NCBI GenBank assembly: GCA_946187095.1
Contig: CAMHPW010000054.1
Span: 1 to 6,897 of the forward strand
DNA: 6,897 nt
DNA from: an uncultured Clostridia bacterium
Lineage (GTDB): Bacteria; Bacillota; Clostridia; Oscillospirales; Acutalibacteraceae
Direction of reading: 5' to 3'
Each line of letters starts with the position of its first letter. Position 1 is the stretch's first letter. The position numbers and the translations under genes were made by a program. The notes under the pieces are model-generated. The model did no database searches and was not told the origin of the DNA. It saw nothing but the letters and a program-made list of their open reading frames with translations. Shown here in pieces: positions 1 to 5,832 of this stretch.

Positions 1-61
1 CCATTCCTGCTTTCTGATGATTCCCATTAATGCCCTTTTGATTTCTTATTATGAAAGAAAG

Positions 62-172
62 CTCCCCGGCGGACAAACGAAAGCGACGGCCCTTAAGCCG
101 CATTCGGAACGCTGCATGCCCTGGAATGGAGTGGCGGCCCGGATCTCTTCGGTAAGATCCGTTCCGGCCCCC
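62..172 (-). ncRNA. Structured GC-rich IS110 flank, candidate bridge RNA region
   Basis: Immediately beyond the transposase stop codon lies a GC-rich stretch with several possible helices. CGGATCT (140-146) pairs with AGATCCG (155-161) around an 8-base loop; CGGAAC (105-110) can pair with GTTCCG (161-166) as a long-range alternative; CGGC (87-90) pairs with GCCG (97-100) around CCTTAA. IS110-family elements encode a bridge RNA in one non-coding end; in the IS1111 subgroup it lies downstream of the transposase, the same side as here. The structures are seen in the sequence, while the RNA identity is inference. I could not identify donor or target guide loops, because the element ends are not defined. 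Confidence 0.3.
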
Positions 173-173
173 G

Positions 174-1157
174 TTAAGTTGGCTGGGTCATGCTGACGCT
201 GGCACAGATCACTTTGCCCTGATTGCTGGTTTCGCTCTGCACACACAGCCCTTCAGTAATTTTGGCTCTGGAGATGGCGCGTTTGACCTGATCCATCCGG
301 AATTTTGCCAACGACTGATCGTTCGGGCTGTCTTCGTATTTGACCTTCCGCGTTATTATCACGTAAATAATTCTGACAATCTTGTGCGCTACAGCTACCT
401 TGGCCTTATTGTAACCCTTGCGTTCACGAAGACGCTGGAACAGATTTCCCAGGCCGGATTTATTCTTCTTCTGGTTTGCGCATCCCTGAGCGATGGCCAG
501 GATTGTCCTGCGAAAGTATCTGTTTCCGTGGGTAATCCGTGATGAATAGCTCACGCCTGCTGATATATTATTACCCGGAGCAAGGCCGGTCCAGCTGGCA
601 AACTTCTTGATAGAAGAAAAACTGGAGAGATCGTCACCAACCACGCAGATTATGCCAATCACAGACATATCCTCGGTACCGGGGATTGTCAAAAGGAGAT
701 CGTACAGTTCCTTGTATGACTTGAGAACCATGACTTTAATCGTATCAAAAACCGTCTTCATGTGATCTTCGTAAATCTTAAGCTGGTTCGAGCGCAGGTT
801 CAGTGCCATACGAATAGCCGGAGTAATGTTGGATTCAATGGCTTCGCATATTTCATCCAAACCCGCAGAAAGCTTTCTGCCGCGGCGTTTGTGCATGTCA
901 TCAAGAATCTTCCTGATGTGTTTCCTCAGGGCCTCTCCTGTATCTCCGGAGAGTATTGCTTCCAAAATCCTCTGGGCAGTTACACCCCGGCTGTCAGAAA
1001 CAATATTTGCAAACTGGCATCCGTAGTCGGCAAGAGAATTAAGCAGGCTTCTGCGGTTATTTTCATACTGATGCTTTATCTGCTGAAATGAGGCCCATAA
1101 TGAACGCAGTTCCCTGATGTCCTTTTTGGGAATAAAGGAATTAGTGAAACTTCCCAT
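174..1157 (-). CDS. IS110-family transposase, N-terminally truncated
   Basis: This 327-residue frame matches the C-terminal two thirds of an IS110-family transposase (RNA-guided recombinase family, usually about 400 residues or somewhat less). Residues 1-60 correspond to the linker after the DEDD domain (NSFIPKKDIRELR at 6-18, NIVSD at 51-55). Residues 85-150 are a helical, charged region. Residues 153-225 are the Transposase_20 domain, with LLTIPG at 155-160, FASWTGLAP at 186-194, and an NISAG motif at 197-201 whose Ser199 is the likely nucleophile, followed by ITHGNRYFRR at 208-217. The RuvC-like DEDD domain is missing, and no Shine-Dalgarno sequence precedes the ATG, so this start is probably an accident of truncation. 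The protein is expected to be inactive. The family call is firm; true expression is doubtful. Confidence 0.85.
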   Translation of the reverse strand: MGSFTNSFIPKKDIRELRSLWASFQQIKHQYENNRRSLLNSLADYGCQFANIVSDSRGVTAQRILEAILSGDTGEALRKHIRKILDDMHKRRGRKLSAGLDEICEAIESNITPAIRMALNLRSNQLKIYEDHMKTVFDTIKVMVLKSYKELYDLLLTIPGTEDMSVIGIICVVGDDLSSFSSIKKFASWTGLAPGNNISAGVSYSSRITHGNRYFRRTILAIAQGCANQKKNKSGLGNLFQRLRERKGYNKAKVAVAHKIVRIIYVIITRKVKYEDSPNDQSLAKFRMDQVKRAISRAKITEGLCVQSETSNQGKVICASVSMTQPT

Positions 1158-1186
1158 TCGGGCGTGTTTTGAAAAGCGACATGATT

Positions 1187-1333
1187 TCAGTCTAAGTTTT
1201 TGTATCCAATGCCCCTGTCGGTTCGTGGAACAGCATATTTTTCTTTTGTCGCACTTTTAAGTTCCCAACTGTGAGGTATCAGCTCAAATCTAATCGTGAA
1301 GCCGGAACGGGAGGATAAGATAAAACATTCATC
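1187..1333 (-). pseudogene. C-terminal fragment of an unrecognised protein
   Basis: One minus-strand frame reads a protein-like tail of about 50 residues ending at TGA (1187-1189). It includes the stretches FTIRFELIPHSWELKSATKE and KYAVPRTDRGIGYKNLD. The composition (mixed aromatic, charged and small residues, no low-complexity bias) resembles real coding sequence rather than an antisense shadow. It has no start codon or ribosome binding site of its own. In the upstream direction it runs into the 3' end of the Cys-rich FeoB-associated gene in a different frame, so it must be truncated at or near 1333. I do not recognise the family. It may be a remnant of a gene broken by the IS insertion or by an earlier deletion. 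A chance open frame cannot be excluded at this length. Confidence 0.35.
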
Positions 1334-1520
1334 AATGTCCGGAATGTTTTCCGCATTGTCCTGAACAGCTCGAACAACTGCCGTTACAGCCGCTGCATTC
1401 GCATATATTTTTGCCCTGTTTTTTTCTGCGTACCAAATAAACTATATCAAGAATAATGACTGCAAAAACAACGGCGGATATCATAATTGTCGAAAGATTT
1501 TGTGTGATGAATTCAAACAC
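1332..1520 (-). CDS. FeoB-associated Cys-rich membrane protein
   Basis: This 62-residue protein has one transmembrane helix (about residues 9-30), a basic stop-transfer segment RRKK (31-34) and a short tail with six cysteines at 40, 42, 45, 49, 52 and 56 plus His59 and His62. That architecture matches the small FeoB-associated Cys-rich proteins (Pfam FeoB_associated) found at the end of feo operons in Firmicutes. The tail would lie in the cytoplasm by the positive-inside rule and may bind iron or aid FeoB assembly, a role that is not settled. The start is GTG (1518-1520), with AAGGAG nine bases upstream; this ribosome site overlaps the feoB stop codon, so translation is probably coupled. It is the last gene of the operon, and no clear terminator hairpin follows. 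Confidence 0.85.
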   Translation of the reverse strand: MFEFITQNLSTIMISAVVFAVIILDIVYLVRRKKQGKNICECSGCNGSCSSCSGQCGKHSGH

Positions 1521-1533
1521 GGCTTTTCACTCC

Positions 1534-3975
1534 TTATGCAGCGTGATGATGTAACTTTTCTTTCGGGGCAGGTCTGAACAGCATATAGCACATGAATCCC
1601 AATACGGCAAGGGCGAATATCAGACCGATAATATTTACATTGCCCGTAAAGATACTGCCTATCTGGAATATCATCAAAGATACAGCGTATGCAAATACAC
1701 ACTGATAGCCGATGGCAAAAAGCGTCCATTTCGGATTGTTCATTTCTCTGCGGATCGCACCGATCGCCGCAAAGCACGGTGCACACAACAAATTGAATGC
1801 AAGGAATGAATAGCCTGCCAGTCTTGTCAGTCCCTCAAAGTCAAGTACACCGAATACGCCTACAACTTCTTCTTTTGCGACAAGTCCCATAACAGTTGCA
1901 ACGGTTGCGGTGGAATTGCCAAATCCCAGAGGTGCGAATATCCAGCAAACAGAATTGCCTATTGCCGAAAGAATGCTTACACCGTCATCATCAAATTCGG
2001 GATAGTAACCGAATGCACCGCTATTCCAGCCAAGCGAATTCAAAAGCCATATCAATACAGAGGAAAGTAAAATGATGGTGCCTGCTTTTTTGATGAAAGA
2101 CCATGCTCTTTCCCATACGGAACGCATGACATTGCCGAATGTAGGCAGATGATAGGCAGGAAGTTCCATGACAAACGGTGCCGGATCGCCTGCAAACATC
2201 TTTGTCTTTTTCAGCATAATGCCTGAAATGATTATCGCCGCAACGCCCAGGAAATAGGCACTCGGTGCTACCCACCATGCACCTCCGAAAAGTGCAGCTG
2301 TCAGAAGTGCAATAATGGGTAATTTTGCACCGCATGGAATAAATGTGGTGGTCATAATTGTCATGCGTCTGTCACGCTGACTTTCGATAGTCCTTGAAGC
2401 CATGATTCCGGGTATGCCGCAGCCTGAGCCGACAAGCATTGGTATAAAAGACTTTCCCGAAAGTCCGAAACGCCTGAATACACGGTCAAGTATAAATGCA
2501 ATTCTTGCCATATATCCGCATGATTCAAGTATTGCAAGGAACAGGAACAGCAGCAGCATTTGCGGAACAAATCCCAGAACCGCACCGACACCGCCTATGA
2601 TACCGTCGAATACAAGTCCCTGCAGCCATTTGGGTGTGTTTTCAAAAAGCGGTTTCAGAAGTGCAGGAATACCCGGTATCCACACACCGTATTCCGCATT
2701 GTCGGGCAAACCCTCAGCGTCATCTCCCGTTGCTTCGTCATATATATCCGTGAAAGTGTATTCTATCTCTTTTTCTGTATAGTATTCCTCAATGGAGGCG
2801 GAATATGTTTCATAAGCCGAATTGAAATCTTCATAGCTTCCGCCCTCAATGGCGGAGTAAATATCTTCCGCCCCCAGAACATCAGCGTCAACGGCAGTTT
2901 TGATTTCACTCTTGAACTCGTCTGTCCAGATATTTTTTTCGGCATACTCGTCCATAGCGGAATTATAGTCATCACGACCTATGCCGAACAGATACCAGCC
3001 GTCACCGAATACACCGTCATTTGCCCAGTCCGTCACAATCGTTCCCAGAGAATCTCCCCACGGCATAGGTACGGGCATCATAACAAAGGCATATATCAAA
3101 AACATGATTGCCGCAAATATCGGCAATGCAAGAATACGGTTTGTCACAACCCTGTCAATTTTATCCGATATTGTCAAGGCACCTGCCGATTTTTTCTTGT
3201 AGCACTTTTTCAGAACACTTGTAATATATTCATATCTATCGTTTGTGATGATACTTTCCGCATCATCATCCAATTCCTTTTCGGCAGCTTTGATGTCATT
3301 TTCGATATGCGACAGTTTTTCTTCCGATATTTTGAGTTTTTCAATGATTTTTTCGTCACGTTCAAATATCTTTATGGCATACCAGCGTTGCTGTTCTTCG
3401 GGCATATCGTGAAGTACGGCTTCTTCAATATGTGCAACAGCGTGTTCGACAGGTCCCGAAAAGGAATGCTGAGGAACGGTCTTTTCACCTTTGGCGGCAG
3501 CTATGGCAGTTTCGGCGGCAGTTGTCACTCCGTCACCTTTTAATGCCGATATCGGCACTATTTTACAGCCCAAAGCCTTTGATAATTCTTCAATCTTGAT
3601 AGTATCACCGTTTTTGCGTACAATGTCCATCATGTTGAGGGCAATGACAACAGGTATTCCCAATTCGACCAACTGTGTCGTCAGATAAAGATTTCTTTCC
3701 AGATTGCTTGCGTCAACGATATTCAGGATAACATCGGGCTTTTCGTCAACAAGATAATTTCTTGCAACGATTTCTTCGGGCGTGTACGGCGAAAGTGAAT
3801 AGATACCCGGCAAGTCGGTTATCGTAACATCACTATGTTTTTTGAGTTTACCCTCTTTTTTCTCAACGGTAACACCGGGCCAGTTTCCGACAAATTGATT
3901 TGCCCCCGTCAAAGCATTGAATAAAGTGGTCTTACCGCTGTTGGGATTGCCGGCAAGAGCGATTTTTACAGCCAT
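1534..3975 (-). CDS. feoB: Ferrous iron transport protein B (FeoB)
   Basis: FeoB is the GTPase-coupled inner-membrane permease for Fe(II). Counting from the ATG at 3975 (813 residues), the G domain has G1 GNPNSGKT (9-16), G2 Thr in GVT (34-36), G3 DLPG (54-57), G4 NMMD (114-117) and G5 SAL (143-145). A helical GDI-like region follows to about residue 270. The membrane domain begins near 281 and carries two Cys-containing gate motifs, GSGCGIPG (about 515-522) with PCGAK (about 547-551), and CAPC (about 730-733). An acidic insert of roughly 100 residues (about 330-430) separates the first helix from the rest of the membrane domain. The protein is longer than E. coli FeoB (773 residues), mostly because of this insert. 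I chose the ATG over a GTG three codons upstream because AAAGGTG is well placed for the ATG and the GTG would lie within that site. The C-terminus ends in a natural LHHHAA. All G motifs are intact, so it should be active. Confidence 0.97.
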   Translation of the reverse strand: MAVKIALAGNPNSGKTTLFNALTGANQFVGNWPGVTVEKKEGKLKKHSDVTITDLPGIYSLSPYTPEEIVARNYLVDEKPDVILNIVDASNLERNLYLTTQLVELGIPVVIALNMMDIVRKNGDTIKIEELSKALGCKIVPISALKGDGVTTAAETAIAAAKGEKTVPQHSFSGPVEHAVAHIEEAVLHDMPEEQQRWYAIKIFERDEKIIEKLKISEEKLSHIENDIKAAEKELDDDAESIITNDRYEYITSVLKKCYKKKSAGALTISDKIDRVVTNRILALPIFAAIMFLIYAFVMMPVPMPWGDSLGTIVTDWANDGVFGDGWYLFGIGRDDYNSAMDEYAEKNIWTDEFKSEIKTAVDADVLGAEDIYSAIEGGSYEDFNSAYETYSASIEEYYTEKEIEYTFTDIYDEATGDDAEGLPDNAEYGVWIPGIPALLKPLFENTPKWLQGLVFDGIIGGVGAVLGFVPQMLLLFLFLAILESCGYMARIAFILDRVFRRFGLSGKSFIPMLVGSGCGIPGIMASRTIESQRDRRMTIMTTTFIPCGAKLPIIALLTAALFGGAWWVAPSAYFLGVAAIIISGIMLKKTKMFAGDPAPFVMELPAYHLPTFGNVMRSVWERAWSFIKKAGTIILLSSVLIWLLNSLGWNSGAFGYYPEFDDDGVSILSAIGNSVCWIFAPLGFGNSTATVATVMGLVAKEEVVGVFGVLDFEGLTRLAGYSFLAFNLLCAPCFAAIGAIRREMNNPKWTLFAIGYQCVFAYAVSLMIFQIGSIFTGNVNIIGLIFALAVLGFMCYMLFRPAPKEKLHHHAA

Positions 3976-3992
3976 TTTTTTCACCTTTCCTT

Positions 3993-4214
3993 TTACTCTA
4001 TTTCAATCATTTCCGCATCGGCTTTTCTCAGTGAAAGCTCATAGCCCCTCACGGTAATTTCAATGGGATCGCCGAGCGGTGCAAACTTGCGGATATAGAT
4101 TTCCGTGTTGCGTGTAATGCCCATATCCATGATTCTACGCTTGACAGCACCCTCACCATGAAGTTTGATAACTCTAACCTTGTCACCTGCTCTGGCATCT
4201 CTGATCGTTTTCAT
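3993..4214 (-). CDS. feoA: FeoA domain protein, copy proximal to feoB
   Basis: This 73-residue cytosolic protein is a single FeoA domain (SH3-like beta barrel), the standard small partner of FeoB thought to modulate its GTPase or transport activity. Diagnostic stretches are ARAGDKVRVIKL (8-19), VKRRIMDMGI (24-33), a central PLGDPIEI (46-53) and the C-terminal GYELSLRKADAEMIEI, the usual FeoA closing pattern. The ribosome site AAGGAA sits six bases before the ATG. Its stop codon is 17 bases upstream of the feoB ATG, and it follows the first feoA gene by 15 bases, so all four feo genes form one tight operon. Of the two FeoA copies this one is closer to the canonical family pattern, and is the more likely direct FeoB partner (inference). 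Confidence 0.93.
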   Translation of the reverse strand: MKTIRDARAGDKVRVIKLHGEGAVKRRIMDMGITRNTEIYIRKFAPLGDPIEITVRGYELSLRKADAEMIEIE

Positions 4215-4229
4215 AAACTGTTCCTTCTT

Positions 4230-4442
4230 TCACACCATGATTTTTCCTGCCATATCACTGTTGACGGCAATTCTTGAATTTTTGACATCGAGAATGACAT
4301 TTCCTGCAAAAGTGTTTACAATTTTTACGGTACTCCCTGCAATCAATCCCAAATCTTCAAGATGTTTTTTGACATCGGGTGAACCGCCTACTTTTTTAAT
4401 GACAACATCTTCACCCATATTTGCCAATGTCAAAGGTATCAT
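4230..4442 (-). CDS. feoA: FeoA domain protein, first gene of the feo operon
   Basis: This 70-residue protein is a second FeoA/SH3-like domain. It shows LANMGEDVVIKKVGG (6-20), VKKHLEDLGLIAGS (24-37), VKIVNTFAGNVILDV (39-53) and NSRIAVNSDMAGKI near the end. It clearly diverges from its neighbour: the PLGDPIEI element is replaced by FAGNVILDV, and the tail ends in AGKIMV rather than an acidic end. Pairs of different feoA genes before feoB are common in Clostridia, so this is probably an old paralogue with a distinct role rather than a recent duplication. A strong AAAGGAGG ribosome site lies eight bases before the ATG. It is the promoter-proximal gene and should be the most highly translated of the set. 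Confidence 0.9.
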   Translation of the reverse strand: MIPLTLANMGEDVVIKKVGGSPDVKKHLEDLGLIAGSTVKIVNTFAGNVILDVKNSRIAVNSDMAGKIMV

Positions 4443-4465
4443 TTTTCCTTCCTCCTTTGAATTGA

Positions 4466-4521
4466 TAGTTAGATGTATAAAATTAAATATAACTAACTAA
4501 CAAATAGTTTAACACATCTAA
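4466..4521. promoter_or_regulatory. Nested inverted repeats, probable metalloregulator operator
   Basis: TTAG/CTAA elements crowd the -10 box and start site. TTAGATGT (4469-4476) is the perfect inverse of ACATCTAA (4514-4521), and TAGTTAG (4466-4472) is the inverse of CTAACTA (4493-4499). A shorter palindrome, AACTA-5-TAGTT, spans 4495-4509. Arms built on TTAG and CTAA recall binding sites of DtxR/MntR-type metal-dependent repressors more than a classical Fur box (established for those families in general; assignment here is inference). The outer arms cover the promoter spacer, where a bound repressor would block RNA polymerase. The TAGTTAG/CTAACTA pair could also fold as a hairpin at the 5' end of the transcript. 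Confidence 0.5.
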
Positions 4522-4534
4522 TTTATATTGTCAA
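4506..4534 (-). promoter_or_regulatory. Sigma-70 type promoter of the feo operon
   Basis: On the minus strand a perfect -35 box TTGACA (4529-4534) is followed by a 17-base spacer and a -10 box TAAACT (4506-4511, four of six consensus bases). Transcription should begin near 4498-4500, leaving a leader of about 55 bases before the first feoA. The -35 box also encodes the last sense codons of the upstream gene remnant, whose stop codon (4523-4525) lies in the spacer. Confidence 0.7.
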
Positions 4535-4677
4535 GTCCTTATTATAAAAAAATGATGAAACGGTGTAGTTTTCACTGACATCAAGGGCAAGTGATTTGCT
4601 TTCGCTGTCTTTTATATCAAGATTGACACTGATATATCGGGTTGCCGCTTTCACTCCGTCAATACTTTGGATTTTAA
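4523..4677 (-). pseudogene. C-terminal fragment of an unknown protein
   Basis: A minus-strand frame encodes about 50 residues ending in TAA (4523-4525), including SIDGVKAATRYISVNLDIKD and SLALDVSENYTVSSFF. The residue mix is typical of a real beta-rich, possibly extracytoplasmic domain. The frame reaches the point where the opposite-strand LRR frame starts and then hits a stop at about 4696-4698, so its 5' part is missing. There is no start codon with a ribosome site. The phrase "IDGVKAATRYISV" faintly recalls the periplasmic part of MacB/FtsX-type permeases, but I cannot support that assignment. Its tail contains the -35 box of the feo promoter. Confidence 0.4.
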
Positions 4678-5211
4678 GGCAAGGAAAAAGATGTTGTTAT
4701 TTTCGCTACGATAGACGGCAAAAGTGTTACATCTATTGGAGATGGTGCATTTGCAGGCTGTAAAGCCCTGACAAGCATAAACTTTCCCAACAGCCTGAAA
4801 GAAATAAATTTCGCCACATTTGAGGGCTGTACAAGTTTAAAAGACTTTTATTTTGTAGGCACCGAAAGCGAATGGGAAAAAGTCGAAAATAACGATATTG
4901 ACAATCAAGAAGTTTTATCTTTGGCAACGATACACTTTGTAGATACTCCGCACGAATTTACCGATGATGAAGAAAGCGAAGTAAGCGAAGAAATATCTGC
5001 CGTTGAAGAAACAAGTGCCGACCAGCCCTCTGAAACAGCCGTTTCATCTGCCAACTCCGAATTTTCCGATCACGCTGAAAGTTTTGCTTACAATTCAAAT
5101 ATAGGAAAGGATTCCAATTCAGCGGGAACTGTTATTATCATAATTGTTTTGATAGTTGTGGCAGGCGGTATTGCAGGAGCAGTTGTATTCGTCAAAAAGA
5201 AGAAAAATTAA
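4678..5211 (+). pseudogene. BspA-like LRR surface protein, 5'-truncated remnant
   Basis: The plus-strand frame after the stop at 4675-4677 encodes 177 residues and matches the C-terminal end of a BspA-type leucine-rich-repeat (LRR_5) cell-surface protein. Two repeat units are visible ([20 protein letters not shown], then [20 protein letters not shown]), followed by the typical closing unit with GTESEWEKV. An acidic Ser/Glu/Ala-rich linker comes next. The end is a transmembrane anchor ([20 protein letters not shown]) with a KKKK cytoplasmic tail. There is no ATG, GTG or TTG in frame until TTG at 4921, which lies after the repeats and has no good ribosome site. The signal peptide and most repeats are therefore lost, and the gene is almost certainly non-functional. 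Intact relatives are much longer surface proteins implicated in adhesion. Confidence 0.8.
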
Positions 5212-5222
5212 CCAAGTAACTT

Positions 5223-5255
5223 ATCCCCACAGAAAACTTGAATTTCCGTGGGGAT
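5223..5255 (+). terminator. Rho-independent terminator after the LRR remnant
   Basis: ATCCCCAC (5223-5230) and GTGGGGAT (5248-5255) form a perfect eight-base stem. A further GAAA/TTTC helix (5232-5235 with 5243-5246) follows inside a one-base mismatch. The stem is followed on the plus strand by TTTT. It begins 11 bases after the LRR stop codon, as expected for that gene's own terminator. On the minus strand no T-run follows, so it is a weaker candidate for ending the Gx transporter transcript coming from the other side. Confidence 0.75.
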
Positions 5256-5265
5256 TTTCACATTA

Positions 5266-5775
5266 TCAATTACGCCCGAACCAGCTTGATTTCAATAATT
5301 TTTGACACACAATGCCGTTAAACAGTCCTGCAAGAATACCGCCTATAATCAGATACGGCATATACCACCAAAGAAAGGTATTCATTACTATGGAAGCGGC
5401 TGTCAGCTGTCCGATATTATGAAAAACTCCGCCCGCTACGCTGATATATATAATATGTTTTGAAAACAGCTTTTTGCATATTACCATAATGACAAAACTC
5501 AGTACACCGCCTGCAACGCTGTATATCAGTGAATTGACATTCCCGAAAAGGATAGCATTCAGAATAAGCCTGCCGGCAAGTACCATAAAAGCCTCTTTTT
5601 CACTGCAATAGTACATCGTAAAAAGTACGGCAAGATTTGCAAGACCTATTTTAATACCCGGAATGGGCGTGGTAATTGACAAAATCAACTCTATCCAGCT
5701 CAATACAAATGCAACAGCTATCAGAATTGCCACTGTTGCAATTCTCTTTGCACTGTTATTTTTTCGGTTGCTCAC
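5266..5775 (-). CDS. Gx transporter family membrane protein
   Basis: This 169-residue, very hydrophobic protein matches the Gx transporter family (Pfam Hpre_diP_synt_I), often annotated as heptaprenyl diphosphate synthase component I. It has about five membrane helices. Conserved features are PGIKIGLAN (39-47), GRLILNAILFG (68-78), YSVAGGVLS (85-93) and FHNIGQL (118-124). Despite the enzyme name, the fold resembles small S-component-like membrane transporters, and the substrate is not known. Genes of this family often sit beside FMN-binding and ApbE-type genes in flavin or quinone electron-transfer clusters, and here it directly follows an FMN-binding protein gene. I chose the GTG start at 5775 because AAAGGGTG lies just upstream; the ATG ten codons earlier falls inside a short tandem repeat without a ribosome site. 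Confidence 0.87.
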   Translation of the reverse strand: MSNRKNNSAKRIATVAILIAVAFVLSWIELILSITTPIPGIKIGLANLAVLFTMYYCSEKEAFMVLAGRLILNAILFGNVNSLIYSVAGGVLSFVIMVICKKLFSKHIIYISVAGGVFHNIGQLTAASIVMNTFLWWYMPYLIIGGILAGLFNGIVCQKLLKSSWFGRN

Positions 5776-5795
5776 AAATATCACCCTTTTTAATT

Positions 5796-5816
5796 CATAA
5801 TGCATAATGCATAATG
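5796..5816. repeat. Three tandem copies of a 7-bp unit between genes
   Basis: CATAATG is repeated three times without change (5796-5802, 5803-5809, 5810-5816) and is flanked by AATT on one side and GAATT on the other. It fills most of the gap between the FMN-binding gene and the Gx transporter gene. Similar short AT-rich runs are found between genes in other gut Firmicutes (recollection, not checked). It may vary in copy number by slippage. Confidence 0.75.
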
Positions 5817-5832
5817 CAGAATTTATTATACA

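Larger units (their letters stand above)
1..1186 (-). mobile_element. IS110-family insertion sequence, incomplete
   Basis: The region holds an IS110-type transposase reading frame followed by about 170 bp of non-coding DNA, much of it GC-rich, up to the window edge. Base composition is clearly richer in G and C than the flanking feo operon, which suggests a separate origin. The 5' part of the element, which should encode the catalytic DEDD domain, is absent: after the first usable ATG the next reading frame met on the minus strand belongs to an unrelated protein tail. The upstream boundary is therefore a truncation somewhere near 1158-1190, and the downstream boundary is either in 1-60 or outside the window. 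IS110 elements lack classical terminal inverted repeats and target duplications, so the exact ends cannot be read from this sequence alone. Confidence 0.6.

Noticed and set aside
49..246. A 65-residue minus-strand frame over the transposase end
   Set aside because: It overlaps the transposase C-terminus and the structured flank, has no recognisable domain, and its openness is explained by the GC-rich composition.
1213..1230. A minus-strand FHEPTG peptide resembling the EPTGH motif of the IS110 DEDD domain
   Set aside because: It lies in a different frame from the transposase, is followed by a stop codon within a few residues, and lacks the surrounding motif. The competing frame over the same bases gives a longer protein-like tail, so the match is probably chance.
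2560..3543. Long plus-strand open frame of 327 codons inside feoB
   Set aside because: It is fully antisense to the G domain and first helix of a clear FeoB, has a shadow-like composition rich in Cys, Phe and His, and has no ribosome site.
4921..5211. A 96-residue small membrane protein starting at TTG
   Set aside because: The frame is continuous with BspA-type repeats upstream. The TTG has no proper ribosome site and would drop the repeats, so it is the tail of a truncated gene and not a separate small gene.
5223..5255. The hairpin as a bidirectional terminator shared with the Gx transporter gene
   Set aside because: On the minus strand the stem is followed by ATAAGTTAC and not a T-run, so only plus-strand termination is supported.
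5776..5805. Upstream ATG start for the Gx transporter at 5805
   Set aside because: The ATG sits in the CATAATG tandem repeat with no ribosome site, whereas GTG at 5775 has AAAGGGTG in place and gives the usual family N-terminus.
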